Shown piece by piece: positions 1-7,331 of a stretch of DNA of 47,297 nt (positions are counted from its first letter, which is position 1; each line of letters opens with the position of its first letter). The stretch is from Tahibacter caeni (GTDB lineage: Bacteria > Pseudomonadota > Gammaproteobacteria > Xanthomonadales > Rhodanobacteraceae), in assembly GCF_024609805.1 (NCBI RefSeq), contig NZ_JANFVR010000005.1:1-47297 (forward strand). The letters run 5' to 3'. The notes below the pieces were generated by a model. The model was not told the origin of the DNA. It did no database searches and saw nothing but the letters and a program-made list of their open reading frames with translations. Made by a program: the position numbers and the translations under genes.

Positions 1-474
1 TTCGCCCTCCGCGTTCTTCGTCGAACTGGGCGCCGCAATGATGGTTGCATCCACGATCGTTCCGCGCTTGAGCATCAGCCCCTTGCGTGTCAGATAGCCG
101 TTCACTCGCGACAGCATCTCCACCGCCAGTTCGTACTTCTCCAGCAGCCGTCGGAAGTTCAGGATCGTCGTCTCATCCGGGATCGGCTTGGTCAACGAAA
201 GCCCCGCGAACTGTCGCATCGACGCGATCTCGTACAGCGCCTCTTCCATCGCGGGATCGCTCAGCCCGAACCAGTTCTGCATCAGGTGGACCTTCAGCAT
301 CACCTTCAGCGGATACGGCGGCCGGCCGTTCCCCGCCTTCGGGTACACCGGTTCGATCAGATTCAACAGGATCGTCCACGGAATCACCTGCTCCATCTCC
401 GCCAGGAACGTCTCCCGGCGTGTCCGCTTGCGCTTGCTCGCGTACTCCCCGTCGCCAAAGCTCATCTGGTCCAT
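1..474 (-). CDS. IS5-family transposase, N-terminal part (cut by window edge)
   Basis: This is the first 158 codons of a DDE transposase. The frame stays open to base 1, so the C-terminus lies outside the window. The N-terminus reads MDQMSFGDGEYASKRKRTRR, followed by a segment with QNWFGLSDPAMEEALYEI, PDETTILNFRRLLEK and GTIVDATIIAAPSS. These are the usual landmarks of IS5-group transposases, and the last segment carries the first catalytic Asp (VDAT). The protein would cut and join the IS ends. A matching terminal inverted repeat lies about 50 bases upstream. The reading is intact as far as it can be seen, so the element may be active. Family assignment is secure; completeness cannot be judged. 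Confidence 0.93.
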   Translation of the reverse strand, partial: MDQMSFGDGEYASKRKRTRRETFLAEMEQVIPWTILLNLIEPVYPKAGNGRPPYPLKVMLKVHLMQNWFGLSDPAMEEALYEIASMRQFAGLSLTKPIPDETTILNFRRLLEKYELAVEMLSRVNGYLTRKGLMLKRGTIVDATIIAAPSSTKNAEGE

Positions 475-522
475 CGCGCGCGGTCCTCGTCGGGTAGTGG
501 CACTATCTCAGCACAATGGGGC

Positions 523-541
523 GGACTTGTTCAGACCTTCC
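523..541 (-). repeat. IS5-family terminal inverted repeat, transposase-start end
   Basis: On the minus strand the element begins GGAAGGTCTGAACAAGTCC, typical of IS5-group ends. It lies about 50 bases upstream of the transposase ATG. The adjacent bases 542-545 read CTAG and fit the 4-bp YTAR target duplication of this group. The other end is outside the window, so the duplication cannot be confirmed. Confidence 0.8.
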
Positions 542-1174
542 CTAGCGCGCGGCTTCCACCAGGGTGCCTTGTGCAGCGCGCAGGCCGTACACATACCCTG
601 CGGAGTAGCAGCCCTGCAGCTTCGCCTCTGCCAAGTCAAGGCAACGTTCGGCAAACGGCTTGAGAGCCGCCTCGCCAGGGAGCGTTTCAACATCCGCTTT
701 TGACTTGCTGCTGTCGCGGTAGCCGTTCGTAAACCCGGCATCGAATGCGAGCGCTGCTGTCACCGGCAACGCCACAGCTCGCGCCAATGGCACCTCAGAA
801 ACGTTCTTGTCCAGCACGTAACTGCCGATTTCTGCCGCAAGCGTATTTGCACCAGCATCGTCCTTCACCAGGTCGAGCAGAATCGTCCGGTACAGTCCAT
901 CAAGCGTTCCGTCGCGTCCGTGCCGCGTCAGGATGGTCACGCACTCGTCCACTGCATCAGGGGTCCAATAGTTCCCCCGTGCCCAATCGTCGCGCGCGCC
1001 TTTCACAGCGATTCCGCGCACGCACCCTTTGCGTAAGGACGTGACCATCGCCGGTGAATCCGTCGTGAGGGTGCTCCGCAGGCTATCACGCCGCCGCAGC
1101 GCCGCATCTGCTGGCTCGGCACTCACCGCCAATGGCAGCATCGCCGCAAGCAACATTCCGGCGATGCGCTTCAT
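542..1174 (-). CDS. secreted hypothetical protein, IS5 insertion at its stop codon
   Basis: This 210-residue protein starts MKRIAGMLLAAMLPLAVSAE, a clear Sec signal peptide with cleavage probably after the AVSA region. I chose the ATG at 1174 because it overlaps the TGA of the upstream lipoprotein gene (ATGA overlap), implying translational coupling. The mature part is helical, with several Cys residues (CVRG, CVTIL, CLDL, CYSA) that may form disulfides in the periplasm. I recognise no family. The ORF ends exactly at the TAG inside the CTAG target of the adjacent IS5 element, so its length is probably native. With the upstream gene it forms a two-gene unit of exported proteins. Confidence 0.75.
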   Translation of the reverse strand: MKRIAGMLLAAMLPLAVSAEPADAALRRRDSLRSTLTTDSPAMVTSLRKGCVRGIAVKGARDDWARGNYWTPDAVDECVTILTRHGRDGTLDGLYRTILLDLVKDDAGANTLAAEIGSYVLDKNVSEVPLARAVALPVTAALAFDAGFTNGYRDSSKSKADVETLPGEAALKPFAERCLDLAEAKLQGCYSAGYVYGLRAAQGTLVEAAR

Positions 1175-2007
1175 GCCGAGCACCCCAACGCTACCTCAAT
1201 GCGTTGCAGCAATGCGCGGCGCTGCTCGTTCTGCCTGCCTTCGACAAAGAGCGCCTGGCAGGAATCCGCCTCGCCTAGCGTAACCTCCAACTGGCACGCC
1301 GCGCGAACGCAGTTGGCGAACTTGTTCTTTTCCTGCGTCTCCGCCGTCAGCGTGTCGAACGCGCAAAGCGTCGCCTTCCCCGGCATGTGCTTCTTGAACA
1401 GGTCGAAAATCGTCGGAAGCCGCTGCGATTCGGCGCGCGCGTTAGCGCAAAGCTGCGCCGTACGGCTGCGGATCTCGTCACGCAGCTCGGGCGATGCCAT
1501 CGCCGAGCGGATGCGGGCGGCCCCGGCTTCCGGGTCGGCCTCGGTGCCGTCGCCGGTCACCTGCATGAACCCCGCATTCATGGCGCCATGCGCGAATCCA
1601 CTCTGCGCCGCTTGCGCGAACAGCCCGTAGGCGCGGTAGGGGTCGGCTGCGGTGCCATGCCCTTGCTGCACCATGACGCCAAGGTTTGATAGGGCTCCCG
1701 GCATGCCCTGCTGAGCGAGTGCCGAGAATCCGGCATAGGCCGCCGGGTAGTTGCCTGCCTTGTAGGCAGCGACTGCCGCATCAAACGCGCGCTGCCGCTG
1801 CGCCTGCTGGACTCGTTCCTCGGCTTCCCGCCGTTCACGCTCCTGTGCGGCCAGTTGTTCAGCAGATGGCTGCTGCCCCCAGGTCGCTCCCACACCGGAT
1901 GCGGCTTGCCGAGGCGATCGCCCGGAATCGCATCCCGGCGCAATCAGAATTGCGAGCAAAACGATACCGCAGAGGCTCGACAGCGCCCCCTTGCCATGCG
2001 CACGCAT
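1171..2007 (-). CDS. Sel1-repeat-like lipoprotein
   Basis: This 278-residue protein starts with a basic n-region and hydrophobic stretch ending LLAILIAPGC, a plausible though imperfect lipobox with Cys at residue 26. A Gln/Glu/Arg-rich coiled coil follows (about residues 48-75). Next are two or so Sel1/TPR-like units (AYKAGNYPAAYAGFSALAQ, then a unit with GALSNLGVMVQQGHG and AYGLFAQAAQSG). The C-terminal region is Cys-containing. Sel1 repeats usually scaffold protein-protein contacts, so a periplasmic adaptor role is an inference. The stop overlaps the start of the next gene by an ATGA junction. I cannot name a partner beyond that neighbour. Confidence 0.75.
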   Translation of the reverse strand: MRAHGKGALSSLCGIVLLAILIAPGCDSGRSPRQAASGVGATWGQQPSAEQLAAQERERREAEERVQQAQRQRAFDAAVAAYKAGNYPAAYAGFSALAQQGMPGALSNLGVMVQQGHGTAADPYRAYGLFAQAAQSGFAHGAMNAGFMQVTGDGTEADPEAGAARIRSAMASPELRDEIRSRTAQLCANARAESQRLPTIFDLFKKHMPGKATLCAFDTLTAETQEKNKFANCVRAACQLEVTLGEADSCQALFVEGRQNEQRRALLQRIEVALGCSA

Positions 2008-2133
2008 CGGGATACTCCGCCACTACTCGATGCGATCAGCCTGCCACGCTGCAACACTTTGAACAATTTTGTTGCAAGGTATACGCCGTAGTTCAGAGAG
2101 TTGCTGACGGAGCGCCCTCATCGGTGTACCGCA

Positions 2134-2187
2134 AATGAACGAAGAGGCAAGGAAACGCGAAATTTATTCGCAACCCTCTTGTTCATT
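2134..2187. repeat. long imperfect palindrome upstream of the recombinase gene
   Basis: AATGAAC-g-AAGAGG at 2134-2147 pairs with CCTCTTGTTCATT at 2175-2187, a 13-bp stem with one bulged G. Inside it GCGAA (2157-2161) pairs with TTCGC (2167-2171). It ends 20 bases before the recombinase ATG. It could be an operator or a folded recombination site; nothing in the sequence decides between these. Confidence 0.6.
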
Positions 2188-2207
2188 CGGTTGCATCGGA
2201 GGTCGCC

Positions 2208-2768
2208 ATGAATCAGCCAATTGTCACCAACTGGCAAGTATTCGATGAGGCAGGCCGCCGCAAGTACCTCAACACCGCAGAGCGAGCTAGATTCCTTGCC
2301 GTGGCCGAACGCATGCCGCCACGCATCTGCGCGCTCTGCCATGTGCTGGTGTTTACGGGCTGTAGAATTACCGAGGCATTGCGCCTCACGCCGCACCAGC
2401 TCAATGAAGGCAGGCTCACCATTGCCACGCTCAAACGGCGCAAGCGCCATTTCCGCCTGGTCCCGCTGCCGAAAGGCGTGGTCGAGATGCTGCAAGCCCT
2501 GCCGGGTGAACCGTCGGCGCGCTACTTCCCCTGGCACCGCGCAACCGGCTGGCGCTATGTCGCAGAAGTCATGCAGCGTGCCGGCATCGAAGGGCCGATG
2601 GCCTGCTGCCGCGGCATGCGCCACACCTTCGGCCTGTTCGCACTTGCTCATGGCGTGCCACAGAACCTTGTGCAGCGATGGTTGGGCCATGCCAGCCCAA
2701 CCACCACCGCAATCTACCTCGATGCAGTCGGCGTCGAAGAACGCGAGTTTGCGGAGCGCATGTGGTGA
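2208..2768 (+). CDS. minimal tyrosine recombinase (catalytic domain only)
   Basis: This 186-residue protein matches the catalytic domain of tyrosine recombinases and has almost no N-terminal DNA-arm domain, a size like FimB/FimE. Landmarks: box I Arg in FTGCRITEALRL (about residue 48), a beta-hairpin Lys around KRRKRHFRL, box II Arg in CCRGMRHTFG, the LGH motif (WLGHASPTTTAIYLD) and the nucleophile Tyr in AIYLD. The usual His of the HxxR motif is Arg here (R-G-M-R). The start is set by TCGGAGGTCGCC before the ATG. A 3' fragment homologous to this gene lies at 3269-3436. It probably acts on DNA sites within this small mobile cassette; the target is unknown. Confidence 0.88.
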   Translation: MNQPIVTNWQVFDEAGRRKYLNTAERARFLAVAERMPPRICALCHVLVFTGCRITEALRLTPHQLNEGRLTIATLKRRKRHFRLVPLPKGVVEMLQALPGEPSARYFPWHRATGWRYVAEVMQRAGIEGPMACCRGMRHTFGLFALAHGVPQNLVQRWLGHASPTTTAIYLDAVGVEEREFAERMW

Positions 2769-2786
2769 TTGGGCCATCGACAGAGT

Positions 2787-2824
2787 AGAGAAAGCCGAGC
2801 CATGCAGCGACATCGGCTTTCTCT
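2787..2824. terminator. bidirectional hairpin between convergent genes
   Basis: AGAGAAAGCCGA (2787-2798) and TCGGCTTTCTCT (2813-2824) form a perfect 12-bp stem with a 14-base loop. It sits between the convergent recombinase and the 116-residue hypothetical gene. Neither side has a long U-tract, so terminator strength is uncertain. Confidence 0.55.
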
Positions 2825-2837
2825 CTAAGGATGTGCG

Positions 2838-3188
2838 TCATTCACCAATGATTTCGCGTATCTTCTCGATTAGCGCCGCGTAATCGGGCGTCACATCTGA
2901 AAATTTGTCAGACAAAGACTTATCGTTCTGTTCGCCGGGAGTTAGAACAGTCTCGATCAGCTGGCCAACAGATGTCCCTCGTTTATAGAGCCTAACTTGT
3001 TCGTGTTGATAACTGGGAAGATCGACGGGGACATGACCGAGCCCAATGCCGGCAAGCACCTTGCTAATGTCATTGCATACTTTTACGCCCAATCGCTGCG
3101 CACCATGAGCGTCACGAAGAACTTCCATCGAGAACGTCTTCACGTTATTGCTTTTTTCTACCTGCTCCTTGATTTTTTCCCAAGACAT
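2838..3188 (-). CDS. hypothetical protein, passenger gene between recombinase copies
   Basis: This 116-residue soluble, charged protein starts MSWEKIKEQVEKSNNVKTFS. The ATG at 3188 is chosen because TTGGAGACTAAT provides a good ribosome-binding site; the frame extends further upstream but overlaps the recombinase fragment. The C-terminus (TPDYAALIEKIREIIGE) is helical. I recognise no domain. It lies on the opposite strand between the intact recombinase and its truncated second copy, so it looks like cargo of that small element. Base composition is clearly lower in GC than the core genes, in line with transfer. A small antitoxin-like or regulatory protein is possible but unsupported. Confidence 0.65.
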   Translation of the reverse strand: MSWEKIKEQVEKSNNVKTFSMEVLRDAHGAQRLGVKVCNDISKVLAGIGLGHVPVDLPSYQHEQVRLYKRGTSVGQLIETVLTPGEQNDKSLSDKFSDVTPDYAALIEKIREIIGE

Positions 3189-3268
3189 ATTAGTCTCCAA
3201 AAGTTGACTTCGGCAGAGTAAGTGGGTGTCGCCCTGTAAACTGGCTGTGCCGTCAGTACAGCCAAACT

Positions 3269-3436
3269 TGCCTCCGCGGCATGCGCGATACCTTTGGCAT
3301 CTTCGCCCTCGGGCATGGCGTGCCGCAAAACCTCGCGCAGCGATGGCTCGGCCATGCCAGCCCAACGACCACCGCCATCTACCTCGATGCCGTTGGCATC
3401 GAGGAACGCGAATTTGCGGAGCGGATGTGTAGCTGA
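3269..3436 (+). pseudogene. truncated second copy of the tyrosine recombinase
   Basis: This is an in-frame remnant corresponding to the last 54 residues of the recombinase at 2208-2768; 47 of 54 residues are identical. It keeps the WLGHASPTTTAIYLDAVG block with the nucleophile Tyr, but box II reads RGMRDTF, with Asp for His. It has no start codon or N-terminal half and ends AGC TGA instead of TGG TGA. The homology starts abruptly at 3269. With the intact gene's 3' end (2604-2768) it forms a direct repeat around the passenger gene. Confidence 0.85.
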
Positions 3437-3517
3437 TCGAATCTTCATTAAATCGTCACACAAAATAACGTGGAACTGGTATATGCAAAAGATAGCGAAA
3501 TAAATTTGGAGGTAAAA

Positions 3518-3754
3518 ATGACAGATGACGTGAAAATTGCGTTCTCGAATCGAGAGTCCGAATGCCTAGCAGCCGCAATGAAACTACTTGAAGAGTCAAT
3601 GTCGACCATGCCAATAGGCGGATTTTCCGGGAGTGCCACGGATCCGAGAGTCGCGGGCCGTGCATTACTGGTTGAGATAGTAAACGAGAAGTATCACGAA
3701 TGCGCCGGAATTCCGAAGAAAGATAAAAGCGTAATTGGCCCAATAAACAGATAG
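3518..3754 (+). CDS. small hypothetical protein
   Basis: This 78-residue protein starts MTDDVKIAFSNRESECLAAA. The ATG at 3518 follows a TTTGGAGGTAAAA ribosome-binding site, so I prefer it to the in-frame ATG at 3470. The first half is a likely amphipathic helix; the middle is Gly/Ser rich (MPIGGFSGSATDP). No family is recognised. The gene is AT-rich relative to the core genes and lies just downstream of the broken recombinase copy, so it is probably a passenger of the accessory region. It ends 4 bases before the end of the convergent membrane-protein gene. Confidence 0.6.
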   Translation: MTDDVKIAFSNRESECLAAAMKLLEESMSTMPIGGFSGSATDPRVAGRALLVEIVNEKYHECAGIPKKDKSVIGPINR

Positions 3755-3758
3755 TCCA

Positions 3759-4559
3759 TTATATTGATTTAATATCGCCGACGACATTAGAGAGATTTCT
3801 AATATCTATGTCTTTACGCAACATCTTTGCGAATTCTAAGAACTCGTTTCCGCTCCAAGCGAGCTTCCGATATCTGCGCGAAAACCCCGGCTTCCGTTTC
3901 GTTCCTTCAAGTTTCCCCATCAGATCGAGTATGGCGATTGCCAACTCTCTATCAATATCATTTCCCTTTATTTTCGCATTAACTCTAACTAGTTTCGTTT
4001 TTATAACTATTGACTTTATGAAGCTTACGAACTGAGGATTCGACCCGCTGTGGCTGGGGCCTTCTTGACCCGAGACCCAATCATTCCACGACCTCAGTAG
4101 AGGCCCATCATTGGTTATTGAGTGGCCATTCTTGTTTTCCTTTATCAGCTCCTTTGAAATTTTTACTGAAAGACTATAGGACCAATCAAAAAAAGTATCA
4201 TGGTCAAGGACACCGAGTAACCAGAAATCAAACTGATCGCTTTTCAGCGCCCAGAATGACGCCCAATAGCTCCTGCTTTTGTCCTCTATTTCCTCTCTTT
4301 CCTGGTCCCTAATTTTCGGGTCGCTTGTGTCCTTCAGCTCTCGCTTTCGTTTAAGAATGTCTGAATACTCCTTGCTCAGCTCCTCATAACGTTTTGTGCA
4401 GTGCATCGAAACGTCAACTGTTTTTGTGATAAGGCTTATCCATTGAGCTCGCTTTCTTGTGTGGTAACTGATCGTCATCGCAACTATCTGGGCAATTAAC
4501 ACGCCCGCAAATCCAACGACCGGCGCTATCCAGTTGGCGTCAATGTCATTGATCGGCAT
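3759..4559 (-). CDS. membrane-anchored hypothetical protein
   Basis: This 266-residue protein has one N-terminal hydrophobic segment (about residues 11-31, WIAPVVGFAGVLIAQIVAMT). A long charged helical region follows (about 45-95, KRYEELSKEYSDILKRKREL), then a soluble domain rich in Trp and Phe. The predicted topology is a single inner-membrane anchor with a cytoplasmic body. I know no family for it. Its codon use and base composition are much more AT-rich than the flanking genes, suggesting recent acquisition. Single-pass proteins of this form occur in defence islands, but nothing here proves that role. Confidence 0.65.
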   Translation of the reverse strand: MPINDIDANWIAPVVGFAGVLIAQIVAMTISYHTRKRAQWISLITKTVDVSMHCTKRYEELSKEYSDILKRKRELKDTSDPKIRDQEREEIEDKSRSYWASFWALKSDQFDFWLLGVLDHDTFFDWSYSLSVKISKELIKENKNGHSITNDGPLLRSWNDWVSGQEGPSHSGSNPQFVSFIKSIVIKTKLVRVNAKIKGNDIDRELAIAILDLMGKLEGTKRKPGFSRRYRKLAWSGNEFLEFAKMLRKDIDIRNLSNVVGDIKSI

Positions 4560-4623
4560 AAAAAATTCCCATCATAGAAACGGTTTTCGTTAGTAGCCCG
4601 GACTTCACGCATGAAACATCGAA

Positions 4624-4791
4624 CTAGCCGCGCAGGTGCTGGCGCGCAAGTTCGCCCAAGCCTCGGTCTTCGATCATGAATAGCCGCGTCCCGAAATCGA
4701 GCGACAGCATCCGGTCGCCGACATACTCGGCTGCGATAAGGTGCGGATAGGCCGTCTGCCAACCGCGTGGCCGTCGCTTTCCGGCTACAAA
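4624..4791 (-). pseudogene. C-terminal remnant of the 5520-5978 protein family
   Basis: This remnant translates to a 55-residue tail homologous to the middle of the 152-residue protein at 5520-5978. The shared core includes EYVGDRMLSLDFGTRLFMIE against EYTGDKLVSLDFGQRKFMIE, and 23 of 42 aligned residues are identical. It has no start codon. It lies in the same frame as, and directly after, the TAG of the 217-residue gene upstream. It is most likely debris of a second copy of the mobilization-associated gene. Confidence 0.7.
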
Positions 4792-5445
4792 CTAGTCGGT
4801 CTGGTAGGCAACGAGTGCATGCGCCGCAATCTCCTTCCCGCCGCCCGCGTAGTAGTAGGTGATGCGTAGCGAGTTTCGGAAGGCGATTTGCGGGAGGACG
4901 AGAACACCCGTGTTGTTCTCGGCGGCATCCTGCGCATATGCAGCCGTCTTCCCATCCGTGTTCATCGGATAGGTAAATTCGTAGCCGTCCACGTTGATCG
5001 AGATGGTGTAGTTGCGCCCCCCGGCTGTGTTCTGAACGTAGTAGCCGAGAACGGAACCGCTGATAAGGCAACCGTGCCCTTGAATGTTGAGGAGTTCGCG
5101 CGCAGAGCCGGCGGTGCCCTCATAGTTATCCGTGAACGTCTTAAGCAGTGGCACGCCGTCCTTGGTCACAGCGGATGGACATTTGCCATCGTTCAGCGCC
5201 TCTGCAACTCGCGCCGCGCGACTTGCCCCTTGCTCGGATTCCTTGGCGTGTTCCGCAGATGCTTTTGCTTCCGACGCAGCCTTCTCCGCGGCAAGTGTGG
5301 CTTGGTAAACCGTCACGCCCGCCGTAATCAGTGCCGTAATGACGGCAGTTACCGCCGAGATCAGCGCGATTTTCACGGTATCGCCGGTCTTGCGCGGGCG
5401 TGGAGACCGCTGGCCTCCGGTGGGACTTTCAACCGAGGTGTTCAT
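4792..5445 (-). CDS. hypothetical protein with TM anchor and Ala/Glu coiled coil
   Basis: This 217-residue protein has a basic Pro/Arg/Lys N-terminus, one transmembrane segment (about 25-48, VKIALISAVTAVITALITAG) and an Ala/Glu/Lys-rich helix (about 50-85). A predicted beta-rich exported domain with two Cys follows, containing the block NYTISINVDGYEFTYP. The topology suggests an inner-membrane anchor with a periplasmic head. I recognise no family. It stops at TAG and is followed in the same frame by a remnant of the 152-residue protein family, which may mark a recombination joint. It precedes the mobilization genes on the same strand but is separated from them by about 75 bases. Confidence 0.65.
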   Translation of the reverse strand: MNTSVESPTGGQRSPRPRKTGDTVKIALISAVTAVITALITAGVTVYQATLAAEKAASEAKASAEHAKESEQGASRAARVAEALNDGKCPSAVTKDGVPLLKTFTDNYEGTAGSARELLNIQGHGCLISGSVLGYYVQNTAGGRNYTISINVDGYEFTYPMNTDGKTAAYAQDAAENNTGVLVLPQIAFRNSLRITYYYAGGGKEIAAHALVAYQTD

Positions 5446-5519
5446 CCTTCCTTCCCCTATGGTTGTGGAACGTCACACGAACAGCTTCATTGAACGCAGC
5501 CTGGAGGGATGCGTTTCCA

Positions 5520-5978
5520 TCATCGTTGTGGTGCTGCATCGAATCGAGCGATTCGAGTAACCCTGTTCGCCTCCGGCTTCGTATTCCAGATCGACTCACT
5601 GTATTCCTGCACCGCGAGCACGATGCCTTGCTGCAGATGGCGGGCGAGGTCGATCAGGCCTGCGCCTTCGATCATGAATTTCCGCTGCCCGAAATCCAGC
5701 GACACGAGCTTGTCGCCCGTGTACTCGATGCTGAGCAGCATCGGGTAGCTCATCTGGCAGCCCATCAGCAGCCCGCTTTTCGGGTCGAACCGCCGAAAGT
5801 CGATGAACATCGCCGGGTGCGACCGCCCGCGCTGCAATATCCACGGGTGATAGACCTTCAGGTCCGGTGCGGGCACGCCCTCGTCCGTTGGCGCCGCCGT
5901 GCTGGCCGAGGTGGCCGTGCTGACCTGGCCGACCATGGCGGCCCGGCGCGGCTCAAACATTTCTTGCCAGTTGCTCAT
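5520..5978 (-). CDS. mobilization-associated hypothetical protein
   Basis: This 152-residue soluble protein lies 2 bases downstream of the relaxase stop, so the two are co-transcribed and probably coupled. The N-terminus is low-complexity (Ala/Thr/Ser). The core contains MFIDFRRFDPKSGLLMGCQM, EYTGDKLVSLDFGQRKFMIE and a C-terminal helix. I recognise no named family. Position alone suggests an accessory role in DNA processing or element biology. A decayed relative of the same core lies at 4624-4791, so this family appears twice in the region. Confidence 0.7.
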   Translation of the reverse strand: MSNWQEMFEPRRAAMVGQVSTATSASTAAPTDEGVPAPDLKVYHPWILQRGRSHPAMFIDFRRFDPKSGLLMGCQMSYPMLLSIEYTGDKLVSLDFGQRKFMIEGAGLIDLARHLQQGIVLAVQEYSESIWNTKPEANRVTRIARFDAAPQR

Positions 5979-5980
5979 GC

Positions 5981-6949
5981 TCAGCGCTCCATGCCGAACG
6001 GGTGCTCATGGCCATGGCCGCGCTCCGGCTCGGGCGCCGGTCGCAAGCGGTCCAACTGGCGGTCGAACCAGCCATAGAACCGTCCGGCCATATGCGCCGC
6101 CTTGTCGGGCGCCATGCCGGTGTCCTCCATGCGCTGGAAGGCGCCGGTCGCCGCCCGTTCCACCGCCTGGTAGTGTTTCGCCATCTGGAACTGGCCGAAA
6201 CGGTCCTTCATGCAGCCGTAGAGATCGTGCAGGTAGTAGGCGAGCCGCAGCGCCGGTTCCGGCAGGCGGACAAGTCCGCGCTCCAACAAGCTGCGCCGGT
6301 CGATCCGCTCGGCGGAGCCTGCGCGCTCCAGCGCAGCGTTCGCGAGGCGCTCCCAATCCTCGCGGCACTTGTCGAAATAAGCCGGCGAGTTCCAGCTATC
6401 ACGGTTGCTCATCACCAGCACCGGCTTGCCGTCCGGGTGCCGCGCACCGTCCGGGTCGGGTATCCAGTCATGGCGCGACTTCGGTCCGAACCCGTCCGGC
6501 GTCAGGGGCCGCATCGTCAGCATCACATGCGCATGCGGTTGCTCCAGTCCGTCGCTGGCGACCTTGTTGTGCCAGCACACGTCCGCCACCATGCCCTTGC
6601 TGACGAACGCCTCGCGCAGATAGTCCCGCACCAGGCGAATCCGCTCTGCCGGTTCGAGCTCGCGGGGAATCATGATCCGAAGCTCGCGGCATAGCTGCGC
6701 ATCCTTGCGCCGCTCCCCGGTCTCGACGGTGTTCCAGAATGCTTCGCGGCCAATGTTGCGACACCAGCGCGGCGCGCCTTCGGGCAGCAGGATTTCCTTG
6801 TGCTCAACCCCGCCGCGGCGGCTGTAGTCGTGAACGGTCGCCGTGCGCTCGTCGTACAGGCGTTCGCCTGAGCGATAGGCCGCCGCCGCTACCGACGAGC
6901 GACCTTCACTGCGCTTCAGAACCTGCATGCTCATGCTGAATAGCGCCAT
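5981..6949 (-). CDS. MobA/MobL (MOBQ) relaxase, short form
   Basis: This 322-residue relaxase would nick and covalently bind the transferred strand at oriT. Landmarks in order: the N-terminal strand MALFSMSMQVLKRSEGRSSV, the catalytic Tyr in AAAAYRSGER (residue 25, as in R1162 MobA), and the metal-binding His motif VCWHNKVASDGLEQPHAHVM (His 127, 139, 141). The C-terminal region is helical with no primase or helicase domain. The ATG at 6949 is chosen because it follows AGGGGGAG at proper spacing and opens with the conserved strand; an in-frame ATG exists at 6973. An oriT-like sequence lies about 65 bases upstream of the start. The 152-residue gene follows closely. Confidence 0.93.
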   Translation of the reverse strand: MALFSMSMQVLKRSEGRSSVAAAAYRSGERLYDERTATVHDYSRRGGVEHKEILLPEGAPRWCRNIGREAFWNTVETGERRKDAQLCRELRIMIPRELEPAERIRLVRDYLREAFVSKGMVADVCWHNKVASDGLEQPHAHVMLTMRPLTPDGFGPKSRHDWIPDPDGARHPDGKPVLVMSNRDSWNSPAYFDKCREDWERLANAALERAGSAERIDRRSLLERGLVRLPEPALRLAYYLHDLYGCMKDRFGQFQMAKHYQAVERAATGAFQRMEDTGMAPDKAAHMAGRFYGWFDRQLDRLRPAPEPERGHGHEHPFGMER

Positions 6950-7012
6950 GACGTCGCTCCCCCTGTCGTCCATCTGACGGCTTCACCGCCTTCAATCCCG
7001 CCCCACCAGAGA

Positions 7013-7055
7013 AAGGCTAAGTGTGCACTTATACGTTGCAAGCAACGTGCACCCC
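7013..7055. other. probable origin of transfer (oriT) for the MOBQ relaxase
   Basis: The segment reads GGCTAAGTGTGCACTT then ATACGTTGCAAGCAACGT. CTAAGTGTGCAC resembles the RSF1010-type nic region (TAAGTGCGCCCT), and CACTTATACGT resembles the Ti-plasmid oriT core. Two hairpin elements are visible: ACGTTGC (7033-7039) and GCAACGT (7042-7048), with GTGCAC at 7023-7028 and 7047-7052 around them. It sits between the relaxase gene and the transfer genes, the usual place for an oriT. The similarity is from memory of the consensus. Confidence 0.68.
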
Positions 7056-7331
7056 TGCCGGAGGCTCCTTGAAGATCCACGATGGATCAAATGTCCTAAG
7101 AAATGGTTAACGTGGCCGTCAATGGCTCTGAAATATCAGTGCAATTCCTTCGAGGGTTGGACGGTGCGCCAGCAACGCCACCGACTCGGACCGTACAACC
7201 TTAGCGATAGAGCTCGAACTTCACGATCATGAACCGCGATCCGACTTTCCGAATTTTTGGCGGAGTCACAAGTTGCGCATGTGGCAAATGAAGCACCGAA
7301 ATCTGACGACGCCAACCCGCCTTTAGTCGAA
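7056..7331. other. non-coding stretch between oriT and the membrane gene
   Basis: I see no convincing gene here. Frames in both directions are short, lack ribosome-binding sites and have no family signature. The stretch may contain further relaxosome-binding sequence. GTTGC/GCAAC-type words occur, but I find no clear repeat beyond the oriT hairpins. Confidence 0.5.

Noticed and set aside
2134-2187. Integron attC site
   Set aside because: The stem lacks the RYYYAAC/GTTRRRY core, the recombinase is too short for IntI, and no cassette array follows.
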